From Armatimonadota bacterium (GTDB lineage Bacteria > Armatimonadota > Fimbriimonadia > Fimbriimonadales > ATM1), in contig JACDEQ010000041.1 in the NCBI GenBank assembly GCA_013816225.1, forward strand, positions 1-11,873: 11,873 bases of DNA, written 5' to 3'. Below the pieces are notes generated by a model that saw only the letters and a program-made list of their open reading frames with translations, was not told where the DNA came from and searched no databases. Within the stretch, counting starts at the first letter, position 1. Each line of letters starts with the position of its first letter. The position numbers and the translations under genes are program-made. Below are positions 1 through 6,456 of this stretch, piece by piece.

Positions 1-302
1 ATGTTCTCACCGCCCACAATGTGCTTGATCACGATCCGGTTGAAGGGGCGCGGCCATTCGCCCGCCGCCGGTCGCTCGCCGCTGATCCGGACCTTGTAAG
101 AAGTGATCTTCTGGCGCTTCTTCTCGAGAATGCTGATCACATCCATTGCCGTGCATGCCGCGAGCGAAACAAGCAGCATCGCCATAGGCGAGGGCCCGGC
201 CGGTTGTTGGCCCCCATCGACGGAGTCGAATGAAAAGGAAAACCCCGACGGAGGCTCTGCGTCGAACCTCAGTCCGCCCGCCCAAACGAGTTCAGCGTCC
301 AT
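1..302 (-). CDS. OsmC family protein, N-terminal part (cut by window edge)
   Basis: The minus strand reads open from the ATG at 302 past base 1, giving about 100 residues. It starts MDAELVWAGGLRFDAEP. The core segment GPSPMAMLLVSLAACTAMD is typical of the OsmC/Ohr fold: a helix carrying the first reactive cysteine, here Cys50. It is followed by a lysine/arginine-rich ISILEKKRQKIT helix and a strand YKVRISGERP, as in OsmC proteins of the YhfA-like branch. Family members reduce organic hydroperoxides through two cysteines. The second cysteine would lie beyond the window, so peroxidase activity cannot be confirmed. No signal peptide is visible, so it is probably cytoplasmic. An internal ATG at 185 (Met40) would cut off the first strands and is rejected. 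There is no Shine-Dalgarno before 302, but TAGACT sits 6 nt upstream. The gene lies downstream of the TPR operon on the same strand, with a terminator-like hairpin between them, so it is probably transcribed separately. Confidence 0.87.
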   Translation of the reverse strand, partial: MDAELVWAGGLRFDAEPPSGFSFSFDSVDGGQQPAGPSPMAMLLVSLAACTAMDVISILEKKRQKITSYKVRISGERPAAGEWPRPFNRIVIKHIVGGEN

Positions 303-308
303 GCCGCC

Positions 309-314
309 AGTCTA
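309..314 (-). promoter_or_regulatory. Putative -10 box for leaderless osmC-like transcript
   Basis: TAGACT on the minus strand fits TANNNT and ends 6 nt before the ATG at 302. That spacing would place transcription initiation at or next to the start codon. No convincing -35 hexamer is seen. Support comes from similar spacing at several other genes in this window. Confidence 0.4.
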
Positions 315-383
315 CCGTTGGAGCCAAGGACTTCAGCCCTAACCCGGAACTTTGAGCCCCATTGAGCAGTTTATAAGAGTAGT

Positions 384-450
384 GCATGTCCTCCTTTCCC
401 TCTCCGGGAAAGACAAGCCCCAGTTTTAGCCGACTGGGGCCTTTTCATTT
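384..450 (+). ncRNA. Candidate small structured RNA (two stem-loops, no ORF)
   Basis: A stretch without a supportable gene has a TATAAG box at 372-377. It is followed by a perfect 7-bp stem (CTTTCCC, 394-400, with GGGAAAG, 406-412, 5-nt loop) and then by the terminator-like hairpin at 417-440 with a T-rich tail. A transcript starting near 384 would be about 65 nt and end at the T tract. The layout (small stem-loop, terminator stem, then a heptamer repeat) recurs near 8795-8891. The alternative is that the hairpins only terminate the minus-strand TPR operon that ends at 513. There is no recognisable RNA family. Confidence 0.25.
417..450. terminator. Intrinsic terminator, possibly bidirectional
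   Basis: GCCCCAGT (417-424) pairs perfectly with ACTGGGGC (433-440) around an 8-nt loop. On the plus strand it is followed by CTTTTCATTT. On the minus strand the stem is followed by TTGTCTTT, weaker but T-rich. The only coding operon that could need it is the minus-strand TPR pair ending at 513. The better T tract faces plus, where no gene precedes it. Confidence 0.6.
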
Positions 451-452
451 AA

Positions 453-469
453 GACTGGAGACTGCAGAC
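453..469 (+). repeat. Heptamer repeat, copy 1
   Basis: GACTGGA then GACTGCA then GAC: two and a half 7-bp units, directly after a terminator-like T tract. It matches copy 2 (8864 onward) over 17 bp with one mismatch. Confidence 0.6.
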
Positions 470-512
470 CCCGGATCGACCGCCGGCTGCGAGAAGTCCG
501 GCAGGTCGACGT

Positions 513-1985
513 CTACGCACACGGCGTTGGCGCGGCGTGTTCGCTCTCGAATCTTGACTTCGCGGCTGCGAGTTCGCGCATGGCCTCAATTTGCAGGAGG
601 TCCGCATCGCCGAGGCCTGCCTGGCCACCCTCCGCCAAATGCCGATGCAGGCCCTTACCGGCCTGATACAGCAAATTCATCGCGAGCCCGCGCTGTTCGT
701 GGCTCTTCACGTGGACCAAAGGCGGAGTGACCCTATCCAAGTACTGCATTAGCGCTGAAGCCCGAAGCACCCAGGTATCCGTGCGGGCCTTCAGGCTTCC
801 GCCTGGCTCGGATTGCGCTTCCTTGAGCAGATTCCGAAAAGCGACCGCCATGCTTTGAATGACCGGTTCCAAGACTCCGACATTGTTACGATATCGCTTG
901 GTCGCGATTTCGGGCTCTTGAGACAGGCCGAGTTTGTTTGCCTTTTCGAGGTCTTCGACGCTCTTGGAGAACTCCTCGGTCAGCGCGTAGGCTTGGGCGC
1001 GCTTGTATAGCGTTTCGGGATCCTGCCGGATCGCGAGGGCCGCCGTGTACTGCTCGGCGGCGCGCTCGAAATCGAGCCTGCCCATCATCATGTCTCCGAA
1101 GATCGTCCTCGCCGCGGCATTCTTTGGGTCCTTGGCCAGCGCCTCCTGAATTTTCTCGAACGCCCTATCCGTTTGCCCGCCGTCGATCCAGCTCTGGGCG
1201 GCGACGATGAGGAACTCGCTACGATCGGGCATCAGCTCATACGCCCGAGCGGCCTCACCTGCGGCCAGGAACGGGTGCCCGGCCTGCTGCAGCGCTTCGA
1301 TCAGAGCGAGCCGCGGTTCGGCGCTCATCGGATCGGCGTCCACCGCGTCGTTCAGAAACACCACGGCCTCGATTAACTTTCCTTCCCTCAGTGCCTTTCG
1401 GCCAGAAGCCAGCGGCGCGCTGTCGATTCGAACGCTCGGCGTGTGAGTCGCGGTCGGAATCCCAGGATCGGGCGTCGCCAGAGAGCGGGATGCGGGCAGG
1501 TCTTTAAACGGAATGGTATCGAGTTGCGCAACCCAGGTCGAGGCGATCGTCATGCTGCCGCTCACGATGTCGAGCTTGCCGTTGCGTATGATCGAATACT
1601 TCGCGTTGTTGTCCCAGACGGTCCTGCCACCACGCCCCCGATAGAGCTGGATGTCGCCCTCGAGCTCGCCGCCCTTGCGCAGGACCTTGCAAATCACCAC
1701 ATAGTCCGCACCGATTGCCCGAGAAACCTTGAAAACGTCATCTTTCTTGGCTGTCGCTTCCCAGGACCTGATCGCGCCCGACCGGATAGCAGCCACGACG
1801 GCCGGCTCGCTCATCTCCCACGACACGGGCGCCACCTTGCCGACGGCGTCGAGCCCACTCGCAATCTCCTTGGCAACGAGGACGTTGTTGTCCTTATCGG
1901 TGAACTCTATGACCATGTCCTGGTAGATGAGGACAGTGGGCTTTGCGGGAGCAAGCGCCAGAGCCGCGATCAGAGGAAGCATCAT
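513..1985 (-). CDS. Secreted TPR protein with N-terminal TolB-N/CsgG-like domain
   Basis: A 490-residue protein beginning MMLPLIAALALAPAKP, a short signal peptide. Residues 17-160 look like the alpha/beta domain seen in TolB N-terminal and CsgG/LpoB-type envelope proteins. The telltale part is VSRAIGADYVVICKVLRKGG followed by a strand ending near TVWDN; this is a resemblance, not an identified domain. After a Pro/Thr linker (165-190), tetratricopeptide repeats run from about 192 to 355, for example EAVVFLNDAVDADP and RAFEKIQEALAKDPKN. The C-terminal 130 residues look helical and match nothing I know. I chose the ATG at 1985 because it overlaps the upstream gene's stop as ATGA, which is classic translational coupling, and because it exposes the signal peptide. 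A longer in-frame start at 2111 would bury it. It is probably a periplasmic scaffold working with the zinc-ribbon/TPR protein before it; its substrate is unknown. Confidence 0.82.
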   Translation of the reverse strand: MMLPLIAALALAPAKPTVLIYQDMVIEFTDKDNNVLVAKEIASGLDAVGKVAPVSWEMSEPAVVAAIRSGAIRSWEATAKKDDVFKVSRAIGADYVVICKVLRKGGELEGDIQLYRGRGGRTVWDNNAKYSIIRNGKLDIVSGSMTIASTWVAQLDTIPFKDLPASRSLATPDPGIPTATHTPSVRIDSAPLASGRKALREGKLIEAVVFLNDAVDADPMSAEPRLALIEALQQAGHPFLAAGEAARAYELMPDRSEFLIVAAQSWIDGGQTDRAFEKIQEALAKDPKNAAARTIFGDMMMGRLDFERAAEQYTAALAIRQDPETLYKRAQAYALTEEFSKSVEDLEKANKLGLSQEPEIATKRYRNNVGVLEPVIQSMAVAFRNLLKEAQSEPGGSLKARTDTWVLRASALMQYLDRVTPPLVHVKSHEQRGLAMNLLYQAGKGLHRHLAEGGQAGLGDADLLQIEAMRELAAAKSRFESEHAAPTPCA

Positions 1986-3106
1986 CCCAGCAGGTCGAGT
2001 TCCCGCCGGCAAGCTTTCGCTTCGTTCTCCGCGCCCGATTTCTCGTACATAGATAAAGCCGATTGGAAATGCTGGCGCGCGCTCCCGGTCTCGCCTACGC
2101 GTGCGTAGCAACGCCCGATAAACTGGTGGATTAGAGCCGGGCGGCCGCTGCCGGCCAGGGAGGCGGTAAAGTCTCGAATAGCGCCGCGGTAATCTCCCGA
2201 AGCCATCTTGTTTTGTGCCACGCGATAAGTGTTCTCGCTCACGGCCGGCTCCGAGGGGTTCGCCGGCCCGCTCTCGGCAATTTCGATCCTGCCGACGCTC
2301 TTAGGCTTTGGGCGCGGCTTCGGTCCGGCTGACGCAGGAGCCGTCGGCGCCGTATTTGGCTCGCTCCGACCGGCCGCCGACAACGAGCCTTCGTTCGCGG
2401 GCACGATTTCGAGCGGCACGCTCAGGGGCGCAACCGACCTCATAGCATTCGGAATTACCGGACGTTGCCCTGAAGCGTTCGACCTGGCAGCCGGTAGCTC
2501 ACTGGACGCGCCGGCCGGGGTGTTTGCCGGAAGCGTCCTTTTCGGCTGGGGCTCCTGCGAAGGAAGTTCAAATCCCGAAGCCTGATAAGTGTTGTCGGTC
2601 AAAAGAGTCTCTTTTTGACGCCTTTCCGCGTCTGGGGGCAAGGCGAACATGATGCCGACCCCCGAAACGACCGCAGCTGCTCCAAGCGCGCAGAGGATGG
2701 CTACCATGCTGCGACGCTGATCGGCAGGAGCCTCGGACGGCACCTCGGTGGACCGTCTCAACTGGTTCAACTTGATCTGGTCGAGCGTCGATTCCGGCCT
2801 CAACCGCGCGACCTCCCCGTAAGCGGCAATCGCGGACACCATATCGCCCTTGTGCTCGAAGCACATACCCCTAAGAACATGTGCGCCGGCCTCATCGGGG
2901 AAGGCCGCGAGGATCGAACTCGCGACAAAAAGGGCTTCGTCTACCTTGTGCTCATGGATCAGCCTGTAGCCGTCCTTTAGCAATTCTTCGACGTCTTCGG
3001 CCTTGACGCTTGCCTCGGGGAGGTCCAACTTCACACCGCAGGACTTGCAGAATTTGCTGTCAAGGGAGTTGCTTGTTTTGCAGGTTGTGCAACTGATTGC
3101 TTCCAT
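1982..3106 (-). CDS. Zinc-ribbon, TPR, single-pass membrane protein
   Basis: The product is about 374 residues from the ATG at 3106. Residues 6-23 carry CTTC and CKSC, a CxxC-x10-CxxC zinc ribbon of the kind found at the N-terminus of many bacterial membrane proteins. Residues 38-110 form TPR-like helices (EALFVASSILAAFPDEAGA; SAIAAYGEVARLRPE). A transmembrane helix follows at about 134-156 (MVAILCALGAAAVVSGVGIM). Next comes a low-complexity Pro/Ala/Ser linker to about 285, and a second TPR block near 290-370 (GAIRDFTASLAGSG; ARQHFQSALSMYEKSG). This predicts a cytoplasmic ribbon and TPR joined to an extracytoplasmic TPR. A GTG at 3130 would add eight residues; I prefer the ATG because ribbons of this kind usually start within a few residues. 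It is the first gene of the pair and its stop overlaps the next start (ATGA). The function is not known; it is probably an adaptor for protein interactions. Confidence 0.8.
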   Translation of the reverse strand: MEAISCTTCKTSNSLDSKFCKSCGVKLDLPEASVKAEDVEELLKDGYRLIHEHKVDEALFVASSILAAFPDEAGAHVLRGMCFEHKGDMVSAIAAYGEVARLRPESTLDQIKLNQLRRSTEVPSEAPADQRRSMVAILCALGAAAVVSGVGIMFALPPDAERRQKETLLTDNTYQASGFELPSQEPQPKRTLPANTPAGASSELPAARSNASGQRPVIPNAMRSVAPLSVPLEIVPANEGSLSAAGRSEPNTAPTAPASAGPKPRPKPKSVGRIEIAESGPANPSEPAVSENTYRVAQNKMASGDYRGAIRDFTASLAGSGRPALIHQFIGRCYARVGETGSARQHFQSALSMYEKSGAENEAKACRRELDLLG

Positions 3107-3202
3107 TTTCGAATCATTAGACGCGCCCACGCGCGGTAACGTTTAAGTTTACTCTCAAAAACTAAGCGCCCAAGTAGAAGGAATCGCCTCGCGCTCGGCG
3201 AA

Positions 3203-3208
3203 TAGTAT
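3203..3208 (+). promoter_or_regulatory. Putative -10 box of the TolB-like lipoprotein gene
   Basis: TAGTAT lies 7 nt before the ATG at 3216, in the gap between two divergent genes. No ribosome binding site precedes the ATG, which fits a leaderless transcript. The -35 region is not recognisable. Confidence 0.4.
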
Positions 3209-3215
3209 TCACACT

Positions 3216-4103
3216 ATGAAAGGAGTTGCTTTTCCCCTCTGCGCGGCTACTGCCGCCCTTCTCGCCGGTTGTTCCGGGTCGGGCGGTGGTGGCGGCGGCC
3301 TGCCGCCCTCGCGGATCGTATTTTCTTCCGATAGGGAGGGTAGCGTCGCCGTCTTCGCTATGGACGCCAACGGCGCTAATGTTCTTCGTCTCACTGACCC
3401 AGTCGCGTTGAACCGAATGCCCTCGCTGTCGTCAGACGGGCAGAAGGTCGTTTTCGTGAGCGAACGAGACGGCAATCAGGAAATCTATAGCATGAACGTC
3501 GACGGCACGAATCAGACGCGGCTGACAAATGATGCCGCCGCCGACTTCAACCCATCCTTTAGCCGGGATGGCACCAAGATTCTCTTCGATTCGGAGAGGA
3601 CCGGAAACGCCGAGGTTTTCGTCATGGCATCCGACGGCCAGAATCCTGTCAATCTGTCCGCCAGCGCCCAAACAGACGGCGCAGCCAAGTTCAGTCCCGC
3701 TGGCACACAAATCGTCTTCCACTCCAATCGGACCGGCCAGTTCGAAATATGGGTAATGGATAGCGACGGAGGACGGCAGTTTCCGCTGACGGACGGCGCC
3801 GATTCGCTCGACGCGTTCCCGTCCTACCACCCGAACGGCAGTAAGATCGTTTACAACTCGAAAAACGGAGCCGAGGACGCCGAGATTTTCTCCATGAACA
3901 TCGACGGCAGCTCACAAGCTGCCCTCACGAATAACATAGAGGCCGACAGCAATGCAGAGTACTCGCCGAACGGCCTGAAGATAGTCTTCGAAGGCTTACG
4001 CGCGGGCAACTGGGATATATGGCTGATGGACGCCGTGGGCGGCAACGAGGTCAACCTTAGCAACGACGCCGGCAACGATACCGAGCCTTCCGCGGGAACG
4101 TAG
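3216..4103 (+). CDS. TolB-like beta-propeller lipoprotein (PD40 repeats)
   Basis: A 295-residue protein. It starts with a lipoprotein signal: a hydrophobic segment ending LLAGC, with the lipidated cysteine at position 19. A Gly-rich spacer of about eight residues follows. The rest is six consecutive repeats of about 44 residues with the PD40/WD40-like pattern S..G..I.F.S.R.GN.EI..M..DG....LT. Examples are KILFDSERTGNAEVFVM and KIVFEGLRAGNWDIWLM. This is the TolB C-terminal propeller architecture, without TolB's N-terminal domain and shorter than true TolB (about 430 residues). It is therefore probably a stand-alone membrane-anchored propeller that binds a protein or ligand, not the Tol-Pal component. 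It diverges from the TPR pair across a gap of about 110 nt. The gap to the EEP gene downstream is 101 nt, and no terminator is seen there. Confidence 0.88.
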   Translation: MKGVAFPLCAATAALLAGCSGSGGGGGGLPPSRIVFSSDREGSVAVFAMDANGANVLRLTDPVALNRMPSLSSDGQKVVFVSERDGNQEIYSMNVDGTNQTRLTNDAAADFNPSFSRDGTKILFDSERTGNAEVFVMASDGQNPVNLSASAQTDGAAKFSPAGTQIVFHSNRTGQFEIWVMDSDGGRQFPLTDGADSLDAFPSYHPNGSKIVYNSKNGAEDAEIFSMNIDGSSQAALTNNIEADSNAEYSPNGLKIVFEGLRAGNWDIWLMDAVGGNEVNLSNDAGNDTEPSAGT

Positions 4104-4204
4104 CTTCGGAGTGCGGGCATCATTGCCAGCAAAGTTGCCGGCGAAACACGTCGGACTAATTGCGGGTCGTAACCTGTTTGATGCTCAATCCTTGTGGGTG
4201 CTGC

Positions 4205-5004
4205 ATGCGCGTGATAACCTGGAACTGTCGGAGGGCGCCGGCCAAGTCGCCGCTCTGGAGTTACTTCGAAAGCTTGGAGCCGGACATAGCTTTGCTCCAG
4301 GAGGTGGCGGGGCTGCCCGATAGGCTCAGGGACGCGTACGACGTTTGCACGGGCACGCCGATCAATAAACAGGGGGTCCTCACAAGTTCCAAACCCATCT
4401 GTTGGTCCGCGGCCGAATACTCAATGAACTGAATCTGAGAGGTACTTACGAATGGGTGTCGTCAGAGCTTACGCGTTACGCTGGCAATGTGCTTGCCCGC
4501 ACAATTGAAGGGTTATCGGGCGAGCGATTCAACGTTGTTGTCGTGTACAGTCCCGCGTGGCCCTTGGATTCAGCAGTTCGCCATGGCGTAGATGTCAGCC
4601 CAATCAAACTTGAATTGGGCAATGGTTTATGGTGCGCGGACTTGGTCCACGATGCCTTGTCTGTGGCGATCCGCAATTCTCCGTACCACTGGATTGTCGG
4701 AGGAGACTTTAATTCCTCCGAGACTTTTGACTACATGTGGCCCGGTGGTCCCAGGGGTAACCGCGAGTACCTTGATCGCATGGCGAAGCTCGGATTATTC
4801 GATGCTCTCAGGCATTGCCAGGGCAAGTTGACGCCGACATTCAAAAACCCTAAAGATGGGGTTGTCGTTCATCAGATAGACCATCTCTTCGTCAGTCTGG
4901 AACTGAAGTCTCGGCTGACCTCGTGTGACGTCGGAGATGAAAACATAGTATTTGGAGAACGGATGAGTGACCATCTACCCATAATCGCGATATTCAACAG
5001 TTGA
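4205..5004 (+). pseudogene. Endonuclease/exonuclease/phosphatase family gene, frameshifted
   Basis: Two overlapping frames together encode one EEP-superfamily phosphodiesterase of about 266 residues. The first frame (ATG 4205) gives MRVITWNCRRA with the metal-site Asn7, then PDIALLQEV with the catalytic Glu33. It then runs out of frame to a TGA at 4433. The second frame resumes near 4377 with KFQTHLLVRGRI. It carries VGGDFNSSETFD (active-site Asp and Asn), a QIDHLFVS segment and the terminal SDHLPI (Asp-His). Adding one G to the five-G run at 4372-4376 restores a continuous protein. All catalytic motifs are intact, so the break is recent, a sequencing error, or recoded. The target is unknown; the family cleaves nucleic acids or phospho-esters. 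GC in four 60-base lines I counted was about 50-55%, below neighbouring genes at 60-65%, which hints at transfer. An in-frame TTG at 4160 is an unlikely start. Confidence 0.78.
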
Positions 5005-5042
5005 ACTGCCGCCGTCCTCGCGAGCCAACTACCCCAGCGCTG

Positions 5043-5786
5043 CTAACCCATAACCATCAGGCGGAGGTCCGAATACGTGGCCTCCATCAGCCGTTCGAGG
5101 TTCACAACGTCCTCCTTGTTGTACTGCACCAGCGTGTCGAGGGCAGAGTCCCGGCCCCGCAGATATTGCCGCCAAAGAATGACCGCATCACGGCCCGTCA
5201 GGCCGCGTGTCTCGGTGCTCCGCTCGATCCCGAACTGCCGCTCGATGCTCTTCAGCCCGCCGCGATAGCCGAGCCGTCGCATCGTCGGGCACAGGTCAAT
5301 GTGCAACTGATCGAGTTCGATGCTCGGGAATTCGCGAGCGAGCATCGGCAGGTCGAAGCCGGATCCGAAGAACGTAACGACCGTGCTGTACATGCTGATC
5401 GCGTCGGGGAACTCGACGAGGTTTTCACCCTTGATAAATGGCATATAGGCAACTCCGTCGTAGAGCCCGACCATGGTAATCGTGTCCTCGCGAAAGCTGC
5501 CCTCCGTCTCGACGTCAAGGTAGACCAGGCTGTCCCGAAATTCCGGAAAAGCGCGCCAATGCTCGCGCCTCGGGAGGCGGTTCGCGAAGTATTGGTGCAC
5601 GCCACGGTCGAGCGCTTTCACGCTTGCCGTGACCGACTTCTCTATTTTCGCGATATCCGCCTTCTCGGTGACAAAGCGCTTCGGATCGCCCAGGAAATCC
5701 CGCCAACTGAGGGCGCCTTGCTCCCAAAGGGAACGCTCCGACTTGGCATCGATTCCACGTACGTGGACATAGGTAGACGTAAGCAA
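5043..5786 (-). CDS. YprB-type RNase H-fold 3'-5' exonuclease (DEDDy)
   Basis: A 247-residue protein of the RNase_H_2/YprB exonuclease group. The N-terminus VHVRGIDAKSERSLWEQG resembles the short helix-hairpin segment typical of the group. Acidic metal ligands follow in order: Asp91 and Glu93 (VYLDVETEG), Asp145 (FFGSGFDLPML), and Tyr222/Asp226 in the exo III motif YNKEDVVNL. All DEDDy positions are present, so it should be an active nuclease. It has no signal peptide and is presumably cytoplasmic; its in vivo substrate is not established. The reading frame stays open upstream without an in-frame ATG nearby. The TTG at 5786 is the best start: it gives the family-typical N-terminus, and a TAAAAT box lies 8 nt before it. 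It converges with the EEP gene (38-nt gap) and diverges from the redoxin operon. Confidence 0.85.
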   Translation of the reverse strand: MLTSTYVHVRGIDAKSERSLWEQGALSWRDFLGDPKRFVTEKADIAKIEKSVTASVKALDRGVHQYFANRLPRREHWRAFPEFRDSLVYLDVETEGSFREDTITMVGLYDGVAYMPFIKGENLVEFPDAISMYSTVVTFFGSGFDLPMLAREFPSIELDQLHIDLCPTMRRLGYRGGLKSIERQFGIERSTETRGLTGRDAVILWRQYLRGRDSALDTLVQYNKEDVVNLERLMEATYSDLRLMVMG

Positions 5787-5838
5787 CTGTCTACATTTTA
5801 TTCCATCTGTGAGTAACTTGGCGCGGAACGGACGTCTA
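5773..5838. promoter_or_regulatory. TAGAC/GTCTA half-sites in a divergent promoter region
   Basis: GTAGAC (5773-5778) and GTCTAC (5789-5794) form a perfect inverted repeat with a 10-nt spacer that straddles the TTG start of the exonuclease gene. A third half-site, ACGTCTA (5832-5838), is the inverse of TAGACGT at 5774-5780 and lies upstream of the redoxin gene. Spacing and position suit a dimeric repressor acting on both promoters, but no known operator consensus is recognised. Confidence 0.3.
5795..5800 (-). promoter_or_regulatory. Putative -10 box of the exonuclease gene
   Basis: TAAAAT on the minus strand, 8 nt before the TTG at 5786. It abuts the GTCTAC half-site of the inverted repeat, so a bound regulator there would block it. 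Confidence 0.35.
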
Positions 5839-5867
5839 ACCTAAAACCGTACTCTAAAAACGCCATT

Positions 5868-6443
5868 ATGATCACCGCCCTTTTCGCCACCATATCGTTG
5901 TTCGCCTCACTGCAGGAGCCTGCCTTCCCCAAGGGCCCTCTAGGGATTCTCCAGTTAACCGACACTAACGGCGCGATCACGGCACTGAACTCGAAGGCCG
6001 GAAAAGCGATCGTGCTGCTGTTCGTCGCCGTAGATTGCCCGATCTCGAATCGTTATGCCCCCGAGATCGCCCGTATCGTCGACGAATACGGCCGGAAGCG
6101 GCTCAAGTTCTTCCGTGTTTACGTCGACGCATCCGTGACGAGGGACCAGATCGCAGAACACGGGAAGGACTTCAGCCTCAGGTTTCCTGCTGTTCTCGAT
6201 GATAAACACGATTTGGTTCGAAAGGTCGGCGCAAGTGTGACTCCGCAAGCGGCCGTCATTGGCGCGGACGGCACCCTCCTTTACCGAGGCAGGATCGACG
6301 ATCTGTATTCCGATCACGGACGATTCAAAGAAAGGGCGACTCGCCAGGATCTTCGCGTTGCGCTGGACGAAATTCTCGCCGGCAAACCGGTAACGGAAAA
6401 GCGATCGCTGGCTATCGGCTGCAGCATTCCCGACTTCCCGTAA
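5868..6443 (+). CDS. Secreted redoxin (thioredoxin-fold, peroxiredoxin-like)
   Basis: A 191-residue protein. MITALFATISLFASLQEP is a plausible signal peptide, so it acts outside the cytoplasm. The thioredoxin-fold core holds VLLFVAVDCPISNRYAPEI, with the reactive Cys57 in a CPIS motif in place of CxxC. A cis-proline loop (VTPQAAVIG, Pro126) and the YRGRIDDLY segment follow. This pattern matches the AhpC/TSA-redoxin proteins common in planctomycetes and related phyla. The late Cys185 (AIGCSIP) is also usual in that group and may act as the resolving cysteine. It is probably a thiol oxidoreductase; its partner is unknown. It starts the operon, with the LD-carboxypeptidase gene beginning 13 nt downstream. 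A TACTCT box 12 nt before the ATG may be its -10. Confidence 0.85.
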   Translation: MITALFATISLFASLQEPAFPKGPLGILQLTDTNGAITALNSKAGKAIVLLFVAVDCPISNRYAPEIARIVDEYGRKRLKFFRVYVDASVTRDQIAEHGKDFSLRFPAVLDDKHDLVRKVGASVTPQAAVIGADGTLLYRGRIDDLYSDHGRFKERATRQDLRVALDEILAGKPVTEKRSLAIGCSIPDFP

Positions 6444-6456
6444 CGTCCTCTTTCCG

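Noticed and set aside
7..285. A 92-codon minus-strand frame starting MGGRTEVRRRAS
   Set aside because: It overlaps the OsmC-like gene in another frame, is rich in Arg/Gly as GC-rich shadow frames are, and has no recognisable motif.
1986..2111. A 42-residue N-terminal extension of the secreted TPR protein
   Set aside because: It overlaps the upstream gene, is arginine-rich, and would hide the signal peptide. The ATGA overlap at 1985 is a better start.
4118..4145. Weak inverted repeat (GCCAGCAA / TTGCCGGC) after the propeller lipoprotein gene
   Set aside because: The arms mismatch, the loop would be too small and no T tract follows, so I do not call a terminator.
4366..4378. Programmed -1 frameshift in the EEP gene
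   Set aside because: The G run lacks a canonical X XXY YYZ slippery heptamer in frame, and I see no obvious downstream pseudoknot. A simple base loss explains it.
5001..5816. A 271-codon plus-strand frame opposite the exonuclease
   Set aside because: It mirrors the RNase H-fold gene, which has all its catalytic residues. The plus frame has no recognisable domain.
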